Source: Channallabes apus (lineage: Eukaryota > Chordata > Actinopteri > Siluriformes > Clariidae). From it: DNA of 64,000 bases. Shown piece after piece: positions 40,343 through 63,762 of the stretch. The stretch covers positions 19,522,151 to 19,586,150 of the forward strand of contig CM060118.1 of the NCBI GenBank assembly GCA_030522415.1, read 5' to 3'. Both the position numbers and the translations under genes were made by a program. Every line of letters starts with the position of its first letter. The stretch's first letter is position 1. The notes under the pieces were generated by a model. That model worked only from the letters and a program-made list of their open reading frames with translations, did not search any database and was not told where the DNA came from.

Positions 40343-43300
40343 GTAAAGGGACACAGTAACACTTCTACAAAACATGCACGGCTTGTGGGAGTTGATACAA
40401 GCATGTGGGCAGACGGGAGGATGCCATAGGGACAGGGAGACCTACACGGCAGACCCACACATATCTCCAGCCACTTCTGTCTGCACTTTTTCTCTCTCTC
40501 ACTTCACTGAGTTTTTTCCTCTCGCTACCATAAATGTCATTCAGATATAAGACAGATATTAGTCGAACGCTAATTGAAAACCATACATCATATCACATGA
40601 GTCAAAAAGGCCAATAACGCATGACACCATGAGCAAAGTGAGCTCATAGCTGGCAAGCTCTCTCTTCCACGCATGACCAAACATCCAAACTAATACCAAA
40701 AGTCATTTTAATACAGTGACGTAGCCAAGAGTTTTGTTTCACATATATTGTATTTACAGACATTGCTAGATTCCTCTCCATACTGCATTTGATCACAAAA
40801 AAGAATCTGTTGCTTTTAGGAAGTAAAAGGGTGGACCATGTAATTAGTTTGGGAAACACTGAGCTCTCAGCAGAAGTGAGAGTTATCTTGAAGTCTAAAG
40901 AAGTGGACAAGAGGAAGTAATAACAGGACAACCTGCTCTGTTGCTTCTACATTACCAAAATGAGAGTGTAATACTTCTGTTCTGTACATACACTAAAAAG
41001 GTGGTTAGGTGCTGTTATTACTTATTACTTTTATTATGTTCTGTGTCAATTCCTTAGTCATCCTTCCTGCCATTAGGAAAAACGATAACAAAGCAATCCT
41101 GTAGACATCTTTGTGAACATGCACAACGTGATATTTGAAAAGACTCTCTCTAGCGCAGGTTTCAAATCCTGCTCCCAGAGTACACCATGTCCTGCACGCT
41201 CTTCCCCACACACCTGATTTAATTAAAATCAGCTAATCGATTGTGCTTCCTGAGTTAAAGTGGTTGTGTGTTCATAGCAGAGAAAACACTAAAATGTGCC
41301 TGGGGGGGGGGGGGTATGGGGTACTTCAGGACCAGACTTTTTAGGGACAAACCCAAGAGCATCATAATGGTCTTACACATAATAATTTTATTTAAGAATG
41401 TACCATCGAAGACATGCTGACTGTGGTGAGGCTCACGTTTTCTTTAGTGTTGTATTTTAAATGATTTGTATAGTAGTTTTTCATTTTGTTAATATTTACA
41501 TCGAGATTACAATACAAGCATTAATGTATATATCTAAACTTTCTCTTCATATTTTACGCAGCATAAATAAAGTCCTCTATTCCGGCACTGAATAAATTTC
41601 CCCTGGTCACATGCCATGTGACAACGCAGCCACTTGTGCAACAGCATTACTAAAAAGAGAAGTACACTTTTTTTTCTTTCCTAATGATACCACTGTTGCT
41701 CAAACACAACCAGATTAGCAGTGAAAGAAAGGATGTAGTGATTTACACTGTCATATCTGCTAATAGCTGTATGAACAATGTTCTGATATTATCCTTATAT
41801 AACAACAAAATGTAAGACTGAAGAGAAGTGCTATGACATCAAAAGTATCTTAAAAATATATATATCCTCACCAGTGAATGGGTTGAGACCTCGGGTCACT
41901 CTCTGCAAAATGGCATCCCTGACCTCTCTCCTCCTTACACACTGGATGCCTAGGTTCTGGAACCTATTTAAAAAAAAAAAAGAAAAAAAAAAAGATCAAA
42001 ACACGGGCCTAGAAAAAATGCTATTGAGTTAAATAACAGGACAGACATTCAGAGTAGTGGACAGTGACTGGACAAAACACTGTAGGTTTAAGATTTGCAT
42101 ACAAGGGGAATCCCCTCATGACAATCCTTCTCAGAAACATCTAGATACTGAACAAAGATGGACAGACTTTCAAAAGTGTAGTGTTACAGTATGTGCATGT
42201 TGGTGTGGAGGCAGTAAGTGGACATAGAGCATTTTAATATTGAAAATCCATCAAGAGAGCAGGGCATGGCAATATAATTTGCTGTAAACCCATCTATCTA
42301 TCTATCTATCTATCTATCTATATCTATATATATATATACATACATACACATACATACATACATACATACATATCTATACATACATACCAAATAAAAAGTT
42401 ATGAGAGAAAAAAAGTTACATTTTATTTTGATTGTTTTGCTTCAACATGCATTTAAAAATGTAAAATTAAATAAAACCGAATGCTTGGTGTTTAGCCAGA
42501 GTGTCTGTGATTCCAGTAAGTTAAGAAGGAGTTCTGACTTACGCAATAACTCTGCGTTCAGGTCCGAATTCTGCCTCGTAATATCCATCCTTGCAGTCTT
42601 TTCCCACCAGGTCATGTGGGTGTGGCCTGTATGGCTCATTTTTGGTCACCAGTGATACACGCACTTTTCCTCTTCCACAGGTGTTCAGAATCTAAAGGCA
42701 AAGAGGAAACAGTTTAGAAATGTTTAACCCTGTTTAATAAAGATGACCAATGAATGGGAATCTATATGAAATAGGAGTTGTACGCTGTATACCTGGATGC
42801 TTGGATAAGTCCTATTATTGTCGGAACTTCTTTCTCCAGGTATGCTCCCTGCTGATCGGCCTTCACACTTATACCTGAAGCGCATGCCTCTTTGTTTGGG
42901 TTGTTCAAAGATCTGAACACAGGGATCTCCCACTATTTGGTGAAAAAAAAACAGAGCTTATACAATTGAATGCTTATTCAAATAATCCAAGCCATAGTAG
43001 CAACTTTTAAAACATTTAAAGACACAGTGAACACATGGACAGATCCCATTCAAATCAAAGCAAAATAACAAGATTTCAGAGAAACCTACATGCCAGAAAG
43101 CAGCCAAGGTGATACAACAGCAGAAACCCTGCAAAACTTTCATGATCTAAACATCTGTGCACCACAGTACTTTTCCTCAGAACCTGATTGTAACCACAGC
43201 CGACATCAAATAATTTCCCCGTTGCAACACCTGTTTGTATACACTGCTCACAGGGCCTCTGATGTGCCAGTGGACCACAGGGTACGATTATGATTACCAA

Positions 43301-43579
43301 AGCTTTATCATGCAGCTGTTCTGGCACAGCTGTGCATGGCATGAGATGCTCAGTTCCTGTTCATGTGTCTTTTTCTTTAAAAAAAAAAAAAAAAATCCAC
43401 TGACATCTCTGTCTGTAGACTTTTAGACAAGTGTAGGATATAGAATATCAACACTAGGGGAGCTGAGGTGTGCATCCAGGATGCGTACTGGCCAGATCTC
43501 CATCAGGCCCATGTAGAAAGCGCTATAGAGCAGTGCCTACACACAGATGAAGTCAGTCACATCTACCTGCTCTGCATGC

Positions 43580-43651
<72 letters not shown>

Positions 43652-44274
43652 AAGTGACCTATACTACAACCTCAGCAAGATACCAAGAGTTTAAAAAAAG
43701 AAAGAGGAAAGTAGGCAAATAAGCAAGAGTTAGAAGCAAATGATAAACTCGGCATATCTTTAGCAGTTGTTAACTTACTGTTCAGTACAGGGAAATGAGC
43801 TGTGCAAGAAAAGACGAGAGGAAATCAATACATGGAAGGAACAAGGCACAGTTTGATAAGGACTCTGTTAATGGGAACTTGAAGTCGAAAGCAGTTGACA
43901 GATGTTCCTCATTTTGATTTCCTTCTGCGGATGTGTCTACCATAAATTTCATCAACTCTTCACACTTCACACTTTCAGAATCGTTTGGCTTAAATTAGTT
44001 TGTATGTTAATGTTTAGTTATAAATGTACCAACTCTTAGTTGTTGGATACCAAACATCATTTCAAATTGCCAATTCCACTAGATGACTAAAAGTAAGTAA
44101 ACTAGTTCATTATTTACATACGAGATGCTGTCAAGCTTAAAGATAATCATATATTGATTTTTATAGTAATATGGTTTATATATAGATTTAAATTAAGTTA
44201 CAACAAATTCATTGGTAAAATTATATATATTAAAAAGAATATATGAATTAAACAGTTTCAGACTTACCGTCCAT
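35996..44274 (-). CDS. rel: c-Rel, NF-kappaB family transcription factor
   Basis: Nine coding exons on minus: 44274-44268, 42932-42793, 42691-42543, 41963-41872, 39499-39359, 37721-37617, 37375-37160, 37028-36888 and 36780-35996. All have GT-AG borders and matching phase, giving 1776 nt and 591 residues (human c-Rel about 587-619). The Rel homology domain begins at once: [17 protein letters not shown] near residues 20-36 is the DNA-contact loop, and [16 protein letters not shown] follows. [20 protein letters not shown] starts the IPT dimerisation domain (about 173-283), with [12 protein letters not shown] and [20 protein letters not shown] at about 289-294 is the nuclear localisation signal. 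The last 261 residues are Ser/Gln/Asn-rich, as expected for the c-Rel activation domain. Absence of ankyrin repeats excludes nfkb1/nfkb2, and the short MDVGDP start with this C-terminus fits rel rather than rela. c-Rel acts in lymphoid gene control and is held in the cytoplasm by IkappaB. Exon 1 codes for only seven bases. Confidence 0.97.
38990..39250. repeat. Probable non-autonomous DNA-element remnant in rel intron 5
   Basis: GGGTGAATACTTAAGTTTTT at about 39050 and GGGGTGAATACTTATGCAAA at 39228 are direct near-copies on either side of an AT-rich core. The second phrase recurs in fish DNA transposon ends. Class uncertain. Confidence 0.4.
40262..40340. repeat. (GT)n microsatellite in rel intron 4
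   Basis: About 79 bases of pure GT. The 162-codon and 115-codon minus-strand frames across it are repeat artefacts. Confidence 0.97.
41155..41340. mobile_element. Fold-back MITE, relative of 5699-5862
   Basis: CAAATCCTGCTCCCAGAGTA on the left pairs imperfectly with TACTTCAGGACCAGACTTTT on the right. The core CACACACCTGATTTAATTAA ... AGAAAACACTAAAATGTG is shared, in complement, with the first copy. A G12 run lies at 41304-41315. Confidence 0.65.
42293..42375. repeat. (TATC)n and (CATA)n compound microsatellite
   Basis: TATC repeats pass into TA and then CATA repeats, within rel intron 3. Confidence 0.95.
43579..43650. repeat. (CA)n microsatellite in rel intron 1
   Basis: Pure CA run of about 72 bases. 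Confidence 0.97.
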
Positions 44275-44839
44275 GTCTGTGGACACCCCTGACAGCAGTG
44301 TACAGTAGCCTACGTGTGTATGAACTCGACTGAATGAAGGACGAATGTACGCTGATGTTAAGTACTGACGAGTCGCTCGACAATGAGTCGATTCTTTGGC
44401 TCGGCTCGCACTTGTGAAGACGAATCCGAGAGATCATGTGACATACCAGGTCTCTGTATTTATGATCCTCTGACGTAGTGTATTCACAAAACACAGTCCG
44501 AATAACGACAACGAGAGTTGTACAACTTAGCGCTACGTTTGAGCCTGTTCTCTTCGCAGGAAAGTTGCAAGAGTGTAGGATATGAGTGATGTATTAGAAA
44601 GTATACATAAATATCAAAATGCAGTACAAGAATTATCCATGGTAAATGCAGACATCGCTGCAAAATCATATCAATATAGAGGTCTGTCAGGCTAGATACT
44701 CAGTAAGTACTTTGCTGGATTTTATATTATTTTATATGAACTTATAATAAATTGTTTTATGAAACTTGCAATGAACCGATTGGGAGTTAAATAGTTAAAC
44801 TGAACCGAGGGCACGAAAGACTCGACAATCACATCGCTA

Positions 44840-44940
44840 GTAGTATCGGGAATTCCCCCGCCAAGGACACGCCCCATCTTCGTCTACAACCAATCAGAAC
44901 GAAGCGTACCAATATGGCTAACCCGCCCACTAATCAAACC
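44840..44940 (-). promoter_or_regulatory. Probable rel promoter: kappaB site, CCAAT, GC-rich
   Basis: A perfect palindromic kappaB site, GGGAATTCCC, lies at 44848-44857, 574 bases upstream of the rel start codon. CCAATCA at 44890-44896 and short GC-box-like CCGCCC motifs follow. Mammalian REL promoters are known to be NF-kappaB responsive. The autoregulatory role here is inferred from sequence only. Confidence 0.6.
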
Positions 44941-45990
44941 GCTACATTACAAACGCGTAGAACTTTATCTAGTAGTTTTTCATGAAATGTCACAAAACTT
45001 TAAACTAATCAATTGTTAAGGATAAGAACCGGCAGCCTGAACAACCTGTTTAAGTGTGAAACCTAATCAACAGACACAAGGGATTAAATAAATCCATTAA
45101 TAATGATAAAGTTATATGAATGTAGAAAGACTCGTATACGCTATTCGTAGTCTAGAATTTTGATGTTTGCTAAATGTATACAAACACTACTTTTAGAAAT
45201 GTTGTAAACATCGTACAAAATCTTAAAAGACCGAAGTCGTTCTGCAGTTCCTTCGTCATCTCGAGGGTAATCCCCCTGTAACGTCATTCGCCTACACGGA
45301 GAAACGGGAATCTCCCAGAAAAACGAGAACAAGGAAGTTTACTTCAGACAATAGAAAAATAAATAGATAGGGATTCGCTGACTATTAAATCACACAAAAA
45401 TTATCACAAATAATTTTAGTTGAACACGGTTTAACTAAATACATGCCGAATAACCTATAAACAGTTAAAAAAAAAAAAAAAACTTTAGTCGACACGATGA
45501 AGTCGAACCACCTAAACACATTCGGTAAATGCAAAAGATCAGAGTAAACATAGAACGCAAACACGGCTATGGTGAAGCTATTACATGACCATGCTATTTT
45601 AAACATGACATTTAAAATGACTCGGGTAGTGAACTACAGCTACGTCTAAAGGGAGGGTTTATTCGGCAGAGTATAACCTTAAACTACACCAGACAGAGAC
45701 TCGCTACCCCATTACTGGACAGAAAGCTTCTACAAAGCTTTATTCCGATCATTAGGCGCGACCTTCGGTAACTTTGCATGGCAAATTGTCAGTAAGAGAG
45801 GTACCACAAGATGGTCACCAGGCACCGGAGTTCATCCGACTTACAGTACAGACACCAAGTGGCGCACCCGTGAAGTCGGCACAAGTTGTTTACTTTAGTG
45901 TACAAAAGGGAATTGGAGAGAGAAAAATAAATCACACTCCTTAACACAGTCCTCGTTGTTTTTGCTGTTTGTGTAAAAAAAAAAAAAAAA
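44941..45990. other. rel-papolg intergenic region
   Basis: Besides the kappaB motif there are A-runs at 45468 and 45976-45993. No exon was recognised. The distal part could also be papolg 3' flank. Confidence 0.45.
45306..45315 (+). promoter_or_regulatory. Second consensus kappaB site upstream of rel
   Basis: GGGAATCTCC fits the GGGRNWYYCC consensus and lies 1032 bases upstream of the rel ATG. A near-miss, GGGTAATCCC, lies about 40 bases away at 45265-45274. Confidence 0.45.
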
Positions 45991-45997
45991 AAAGCGT

Positions 45998-46003
45998 TTA
46001 TTT
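45998..46003 (-). terminator. Candidate distal poly(A) signal of papolg
   Basis: TTTATT on plus reads AATAAA on minus, about 1.37 kb after the papolg stop. If used, the plus-strand ORF at 46009 lies within this 3'UTR in antisense. Confidence 0.35.
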
Positions 46004-46008
46004 TTGAA

Positions 46009-46155
46009 ATGAGCGACGAGAGGAGCAAGACAGGACGATTCCACCAAACTTCCTATGAGGAAATGGATGTGTGTGAGTGCACCACGGTGGAAATTACGGA
46101 GTATATAACCAAATTGATGTGCAGTGAGGACAGCAGACGTTATGGGGTTTTGTAA
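46009..46155 (+). CDS. Unassigned 48-codon ORF
   Basis: The ATG at 46009 has a purine at -3. The frame starts MSDERSKTGRFHQTSYEEMD and ends SRRYGVL, with a mixed, acidic-leaning composition and three Cys (VCEC and MC). It is unlike the low-complexity frames nearby, and its base composition is more GC-rich than the flanks. An AATAAA lies downstream at about 46386-46395 on plus. No intron, signal peptide or membrane segment is evident. A run of about 19 A precedes it at 45975. I do not recognise the family. It could be a genuine small gene between rel and papolg, an exon of a longer transcript, or chance. Confidence 0.35.
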   Translation: MSDERSKTGRFHQTSYEEMDVCECTTVEITEYITKLMCSEDSRRYGVL

Positions 46156-47125
46156 CTTTTTATGGTCTCAGTTTCAATGAGGCAGAATACATTATATACA
46201 AAAATACGTATTGAAATAGAACTTTTGCCCTACCAAAGAAAAAAAAGGACACGTGTATATATAGTTTGTATTTCCCCCCAAAACAAGTTCAACACAAAAT
46301 GTCAAAACCTGTTGGTGGAATTGACGTTTGAAGAAATCTCAAACTGCAATGCCTGCAATATAAAAGTTATTCAGTACAAATCAGCAAATAAATAAAAGGT
46401 GAAGAAACCCCAACTGAGTAGCAAGCCTCGTTTTAATACTTTTAAACTGTACATCTATGAAGGGAGCAGTGGTTTGTAGGGGGGGAGGGAAAAAAACATT
46501 GAATTTTTATCTCATTTCGCTGGAAGGAATATGCGGCTGCCAACAAAACCTCCATGGGAGGTGCAGGGGTCAAACCCTAAAGTCAGGGAATAAATCTCTC
46601 ACTCACTCAGACAGAGACAGACAGACAGATCACTCTAAGCTCATACTGCAATAATATAACTCATTTCTGCAAAAAACAAACTGAATATGACCTGCTCTGT
46701 CCTTCCTGACCTTACAAAGTAGATCTAACCGTAGCCTTCACATTTTGCTGCAGAAGCGGTAAACACACATGCTAGGTCAGGGGGGGGGGTCAATTTCGGT
46801 AAATAGGTCATGTTTAGGACAAGGCAGGCCCACTCAGCTCTCACTCAGCCTTCAAAAATGTCCTGGGTTAAAGACTATTCAAAACCATGACAAGTCATAG
46901 CAAAAGACTGAGAAGTGAAAAAAAAAAGGGGGAAAGAAATTTTTTTTTACACAATTTTTTTTAAACTTTTTTTTTTTTGTTAGTAAAAACAACAGAATGG
47001 TATAGAAAGATTAACAATGACTTTAAAGACATTATATACAAACTACATCTACTGTACAAGTTACATTTGAAAACATGTTCCGGTGTCCATTTAGCAAGTA
47101 TTTTTGACACATTGAGGCAGTATAT

Positions 47126-47130
<5 letters not shown>

Positions 47131-47156
<26 letters not shown>

Positions 47157-47157
47157 G
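47131..47157. repeat. Poly(A) tract
   Basis: An A run of about 25 bases just beyond the papolg stop, within its presumed 3'UTR. Confidence 0.85.
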
Positions 47158-47369
47158 GTCTAATACATTATACTGATGTTTTACAATGTCTCAAGGAAGA
47201 TCAGACGAGCACCTGTAGCAGCTTGTAATTAAAAGCTTTGATGCTGTCCACAGGTTGCCTGGCTCTCTCAATTAGCCTCCAGGCACAGTCTGAATGACGG
47301 TAACTTAAGATTGGGGGAAAAAGAAATCCTGGAATGGCTGACCCATTTACCATTATCGAGGGTTCATTG

Positions 47370-59677
<12,308 letters not shown>

Positions 59678-59689
59678 GACCCTTCGTAG

Positions 59690-59880
59690 AAAATGCCTAA
59701 TATTTTTAAATCACACTTAAAGAAAACATTAACTCAGCTAACAGCAGCCCCGTCTCTTTTTATAACAATAGTTGCTCTCCAATATGGCGCCCACCGGCCA
59801 ACGGTATCCCGACAGGCTTTGCGCGAATACCCGAATCCTCTTCACTCTGCTGCACCGGAAACTCCTCCAAGGCAGTGCAG
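59690..59880 (-). promoter_or_regulatory. Probable papolg promoter with CCAAT/YY1-like site
   Basis: CCAATATGGCGCCC at 59779-59792 lies about 100 bases upstream of the start codon and combines a CCAAT box with an ATGGCG core typical of YY1 sites in housekeeping promoters. There is no TATA at the expected distance. Confidence 0.5.
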
Positions 59881-59899
59881 ACTGCGCTCGTGCGTTTAT

Positions 59900-60220
59900 A
59901 TGCTAATTTATTGCGCTGATTTTATGACATTTACATAATTTAACCTTACGGAATATTATATTTCCCACATTCTTAGGTACCTGTAATTTAAGAAATATCA
60001 GAAAAATACACAATACTTTCGTACATTCAAGTTCATTACTTGGCGTATATATTTTATGTTTACTGCTGTGTGTATTCTGTTGGCTGCTGCTCAGTGTAAC
60101 TGTGGATCTCAAATCGATTTTGGTTTTTGTTTAAAAACTTCAAACAGAAAAAAAAAACTGCCTCATAGACTTGTTCAGGTGCAAAAGCATTAGGTACAAC
60201 ATCAGAGAGGTTACCAATAA
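59900..60220. other. Intergenic DNA, nothing recognised
   Basis: No gene or classified repeat was supported. Confidence 0.45.
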
Positions 60221-60227
60221 TTTGTTT

Positions 60228-60570
60228 GTCATTCATTCATCTTCAGTGACTATTATTTTGGTCAGAGTAAGTGGATCCTAACTAAGCCTATACCAGGAAC
60301 ACTGGATGCAAGGCAGGACACCCTAGATCAGACACCAATACAATACTATGAAAATGTATTTGCCCTGTTTCACACACTACAGGCAATTTGGGAATGCCAA
60401 TTAGCCTAATCTGCATGTCTTTGGACTATGAGAGGAAACCAGAGCACCCAGTGTAAACTCACCAAACACAAGGAAGACTATGCAAACTCCATGCACATAG
60501 ACCTGGTGCAGGAATCAAACCTGGAACCTGGAGGTGCAAGGTGACAGTGCTAACCACTAGACCAATGTAC
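60228..60570 (+). repeat. Dispersed CATTCATC-type repeat
   Basis: It starts CATTCATTCATCTTCAGTGA, contains CTGCATGTCTTTGGACTATG and ends GGAGGTGCAAGGTGACAGTG ... CCACTAGACC. Same family as 17824-18096. Confidence 0.7.
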
Positions 60571-60579
60571 CTTTTTGCA

Positions 60580-60960
60580 TATTTCACACTTAAATGAATT
60601 AATCAAACAAGTTTCAATATTAAACAAAGATAACCTGAGTAAATAAAAAAATTTATTTTATTTATTGAGGGAAAAAAGTTGTCCAAACCTACCTGGCACT
60701 ATATGAAAAAGTAATTGCTTTCTAAAACTTATGCAGTGGGTTGTAGAAGAATCAGAGTTTCCATTATTCCTTATGGGCAAATATTTGGAATTTCCAGAAC
60801 AAAGTATGCTTGCAATCCAGGGCTTAACTGTAACTTCTTGTGCCACCCTTGGCAGCAACAACTGCAATCAAGCATTGGACATAATTGGCACCAAATAGGT
60901 GTTCTGGAATTTCTACTCCTACTCTTCTTTGCAGAAATGCTTTAATTCAGTTTAAATAAC
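60580..60960 (+). mobile_element. Fragment of a Tc1-like element end
   Basis: GGGAAAAAAGTTGTCCAAAC ... CTGGCACTATATGAAAAAGT follows the order of the sub-terminal region at 18270-18330 of the better element. The rest of that element is missing. Confidence 0.55.
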
Positions 60961-61151
60961 AATTCAAATAACAGTTAGTTCAGACCAAATAATCTGATTA
61001 GATGAGAAGCATTCCATGAGTGGAAAAAATAGACAGTAATGACACTGAATTGTTTGATTATACATATCACAAGTCTTGTACACTCATTAATAGGCTGTGG
61101 CCCCCTAGAAGAGGAGGAAGGCGTGTTCGAAAGCAGAGAGAGAAAATGAAA

Positions 61152-61776
61152 GGCAAGAGTTTAGGAGTGAAAGTAGGGACTTTGAATGTTGAGACCATGA
61201 CAGGGAAGGCAAGAGAGCTGGTTGATATGATGCAGAGAAGGAAGGTGGATATCCTGTGTGTCCAGGAGACCAGGTGGAAAGGTAGCAAAACTAGAAGCTT
61301 AGGATCAGGGTTCAAATAGTTAGAAGAGAAGGAGACATTCTGGAGTGAGTTAGATGACGTGATGCAGAGCAGTGGTGATTGGTGCAGACTTCAATGGACA
61401 TGTTGGGGAAGGGAACAGAGGTGATGAAAATGTGATTGTCAGGTTTGGTCTTCAGGACAGGAATGTAGAAGGACAGATGGTGGTGGACTTTGCAAAGAGG
61501 ATGGAAATGGCAGCGGTAAATACTTTCTACCAGAAGAGGCAGGAACATAGGGTGACATATAAGAGTGGAGGCAGAAGCACTCAGGTAGACTACTTGTGTC
61601 GACGTTGTAATCTGAAAGAGATTAGTGACTGCAAAGTGTTGGTAGGGGAGAGTGTAGCTAGACAACACAGGATAGTGGTGTGTAAAATAACCCTGGTGGA
61701 AGGTGAAGAGGACAAAAGTAGAGCAGAGGACAAAGTGGTGGCAGCTGCGAAAGGAATAATGTTGTGTAGTCTTTAG
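61152..61776 (+). pseudogene. LINE endonuclease domain, deleted and frameshifted
   Basis: The N-terminal motif VGTLNVETMTGKARELVDMM and ILCVQETRWKGSK (catalytic Glu of the APE fold) lie at 61160-61290. Between about 61316 and 61330 the frame stops and a sizeable part of the domain is missing. Reading resumes at 61372 with VIGADFNGHVGEGNRG, the DFN metal/catalytic motif, then RVTYKSGGRSTQVDY, which normally ends in an SxxD catalytic pair. It cannot encode an active endonuclease. Confidence 0.88.
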
Positions 61777-61783
61777 GGAGGAG

Positions 61784-63762
61784 TTGAGACAGGCTATGGG
61801 TGGTCAGGAGGTGCTTTCAGTTGACTGGACAACTACAGCCAATGTGATCAGGGAGACAGGTAGGAGGGTATTTGTTGTATCATCAGGTAAGGCAAAAGTG
61901 GACAAAGAGACTTGGTGGTGGAACGAGGAAGTCCAGGAGCGTATACAGGGAAAGAAGCTAGCTAAGAAGAAGTGGGACTCTGAGATGACTGAAGAGAGTA
62001 GACAGGTGTACAGGGAGATGCAGCGTAAGGTGAAGGTAGAGGTGGCAAAGGCCAAACAAAGAGCATATGAGGACTTGTATGCTAGGCTGGACAGTAAGGG
62101 GGGTGAGGTGAATCTGTACAGGTTGGCGAGGCAGAGAGATAGAGATGGGAAGGATGTGCAGCAGGTTAGAGTGATTAAAGATAGAGATGGAAATGTACTG
62201 ACAGATGCCAGGAGGGTGATGGGTAGGTGGAAGGAGTACTTTGAGGAGTTGATGAATGAGGAAAACGAAAGAGAACAAAGAGTAGAAGAGGTGACTGTTG
62301 TGGAGCAGGAAGTAGCAAATATTAGTAAAAGTGAGGTGTGAAGGGCATTGAAGAGGATGAAGAGTGGAAAGGCTGATCGTCCTGATGACATACACTGTGG
62401 AAGTATGGAAGTGCTTAGGAGAGGTGGCAGTAGAGTTTCTGACTAGTTTGTTTAACAAGATCTTGGAGAGTGAAAGGATTCCAGAAGAATGGAGGAGAAG
62501 TGTATTGGTGCCGATTTTTAAGAACAAGGGAGATGTGCAGAGTTGTGGCAATTACAGAGGCATAAAGCTAATGAGCCATACAATGAAGCTGTGGGAAAGA
62601 GTAGTGGAAGCTAGGTTAAGAGCAGAGGTGAGCATTTGTGAGCAGATGATTTTATGCCTAGAAAGAGTACATCAGATGCAGTATTTGCTTTGCGGATGCT
62701 GGGGGAGAAGTACAGAGAAGATAATAAAGAGTTGCATTGTGTATTTGTAGATTTAGAGAAGGCGTACGACAGGGTGCTGAGAGAGGAGGCGTGGTGTTGT
62801 ATGAGGAAGTCTGGAGTGGCAGAGAAGTATGTTAGAGTGGTGCAGGACATGTATGAGAGTTGTAAGACAGTGGTGAGATGTGCTGTACTGTAGGTGTGAC
62901 AGAAAAGTTCAAGGTGCAGGTGGGTCTGCATCAAGGATCGGCTCTAAGCCCCTTTTTGTTTGCTCTGGTGATAGACAGGATGACAGATGAGGTTAGACAG
63001 GAGTCTCCATGGACTATGATGTTTGCAGATGACATTGTGCTTTGTAGCGAGAGCAGGGAACAGGTGGAAGAAAATTTGGAGAGGTGGATGTATGCTCTGG
63101 AAAGCAGAGGAATGAAGGTTAGCCACAGCAAGACGGAATACATGTGTGTGAATGAGAGGAACCAAAGAGGAACGGTGAGGATACAGGTAGCAGAGGTAAA
63201 GAAGGTGCAGGACTTTAAGTACTTAGAGTCAACGGTCCAGAGCAACGGAGAATGTGGAAAGGAGGTGAAGAGGTGGGTATTGGCAGGTTGGAATGGGTGG
63301 AGAAAAGTGTCAGGTGTGTTATGCGATAAAAGAGTATCAGCGAGAATGAAAGGAAAGGTGTACAGGATGGACAGTGGTGAGACCAGCGATGCTCTACGGC
63401 TTAGAGACAGTGGCACTGAAGAAAAGACAGGAAGCAGAGATAGAGGTACTGTAGCAGAGCTGAGGATGTTGAGGTTCTCCTTGGGAGTGACAAGGATGGA
63501 TAGGATCAAGAATGAGTTCATCAGAGGGACAACCCATGTGAGATGTTTTGGAGATAAAGTCAGAGAGGCCAGATTGAGGTGGTTTGGACATGTTCAGAGA
63601 AGAGTTGGTGAATATATCGGTAGCAGGATGCTGAGGTTGGAACTGCCAGGCAGGAGGTCCAGAGGAAGACCAAAGAGGAGATTTATGGATGCAGTGAGAG
63701 AGGACATGAAGTTAGTTGGTGTGAGAGAAGAGGATGCAGAGGATAGGGTTAGATGGAGGTAG
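61784..63762 (+). pseudogene. LINE reverse transcriptase and C-terminal domain, frameshifted
   Basis: Pieces at 61784-62341, 62364-62750, 62654-62893 and 62878-63762 carry the RT in order: RRSVLVPIFKNKGDVQSCGN and YRGIKL (finger), [11 protein letters not shown] (first catalytic Asp, about 62750), GLHQGSALSPFLFALV, and MMFADDIVLCSE (FADD catalytic pair, about 63018-63050). A C-terminal block holds RWFGHVQRR and GRPKRRFMDAVREDMK. At least three frame changes and a stop at 62339 separate the pieces, so it is inactive. RNA-dependent DNA synthesis would have been its role. Confidence 0.9.

Noticed and set aside
39970..40458. 162-codon and 115-codon minus-strand ORFs
   Set aside because: Both are open because of the (GT)n tract in a rel intron; flanks are not protein-like.
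61804..63521. Long minus-strand ORFs of 195-197 codons
   Set aside because: They are complements of the purine-rich LINE reverse transcriptase, and the plus strand carries the recognisable catalytic motifs.
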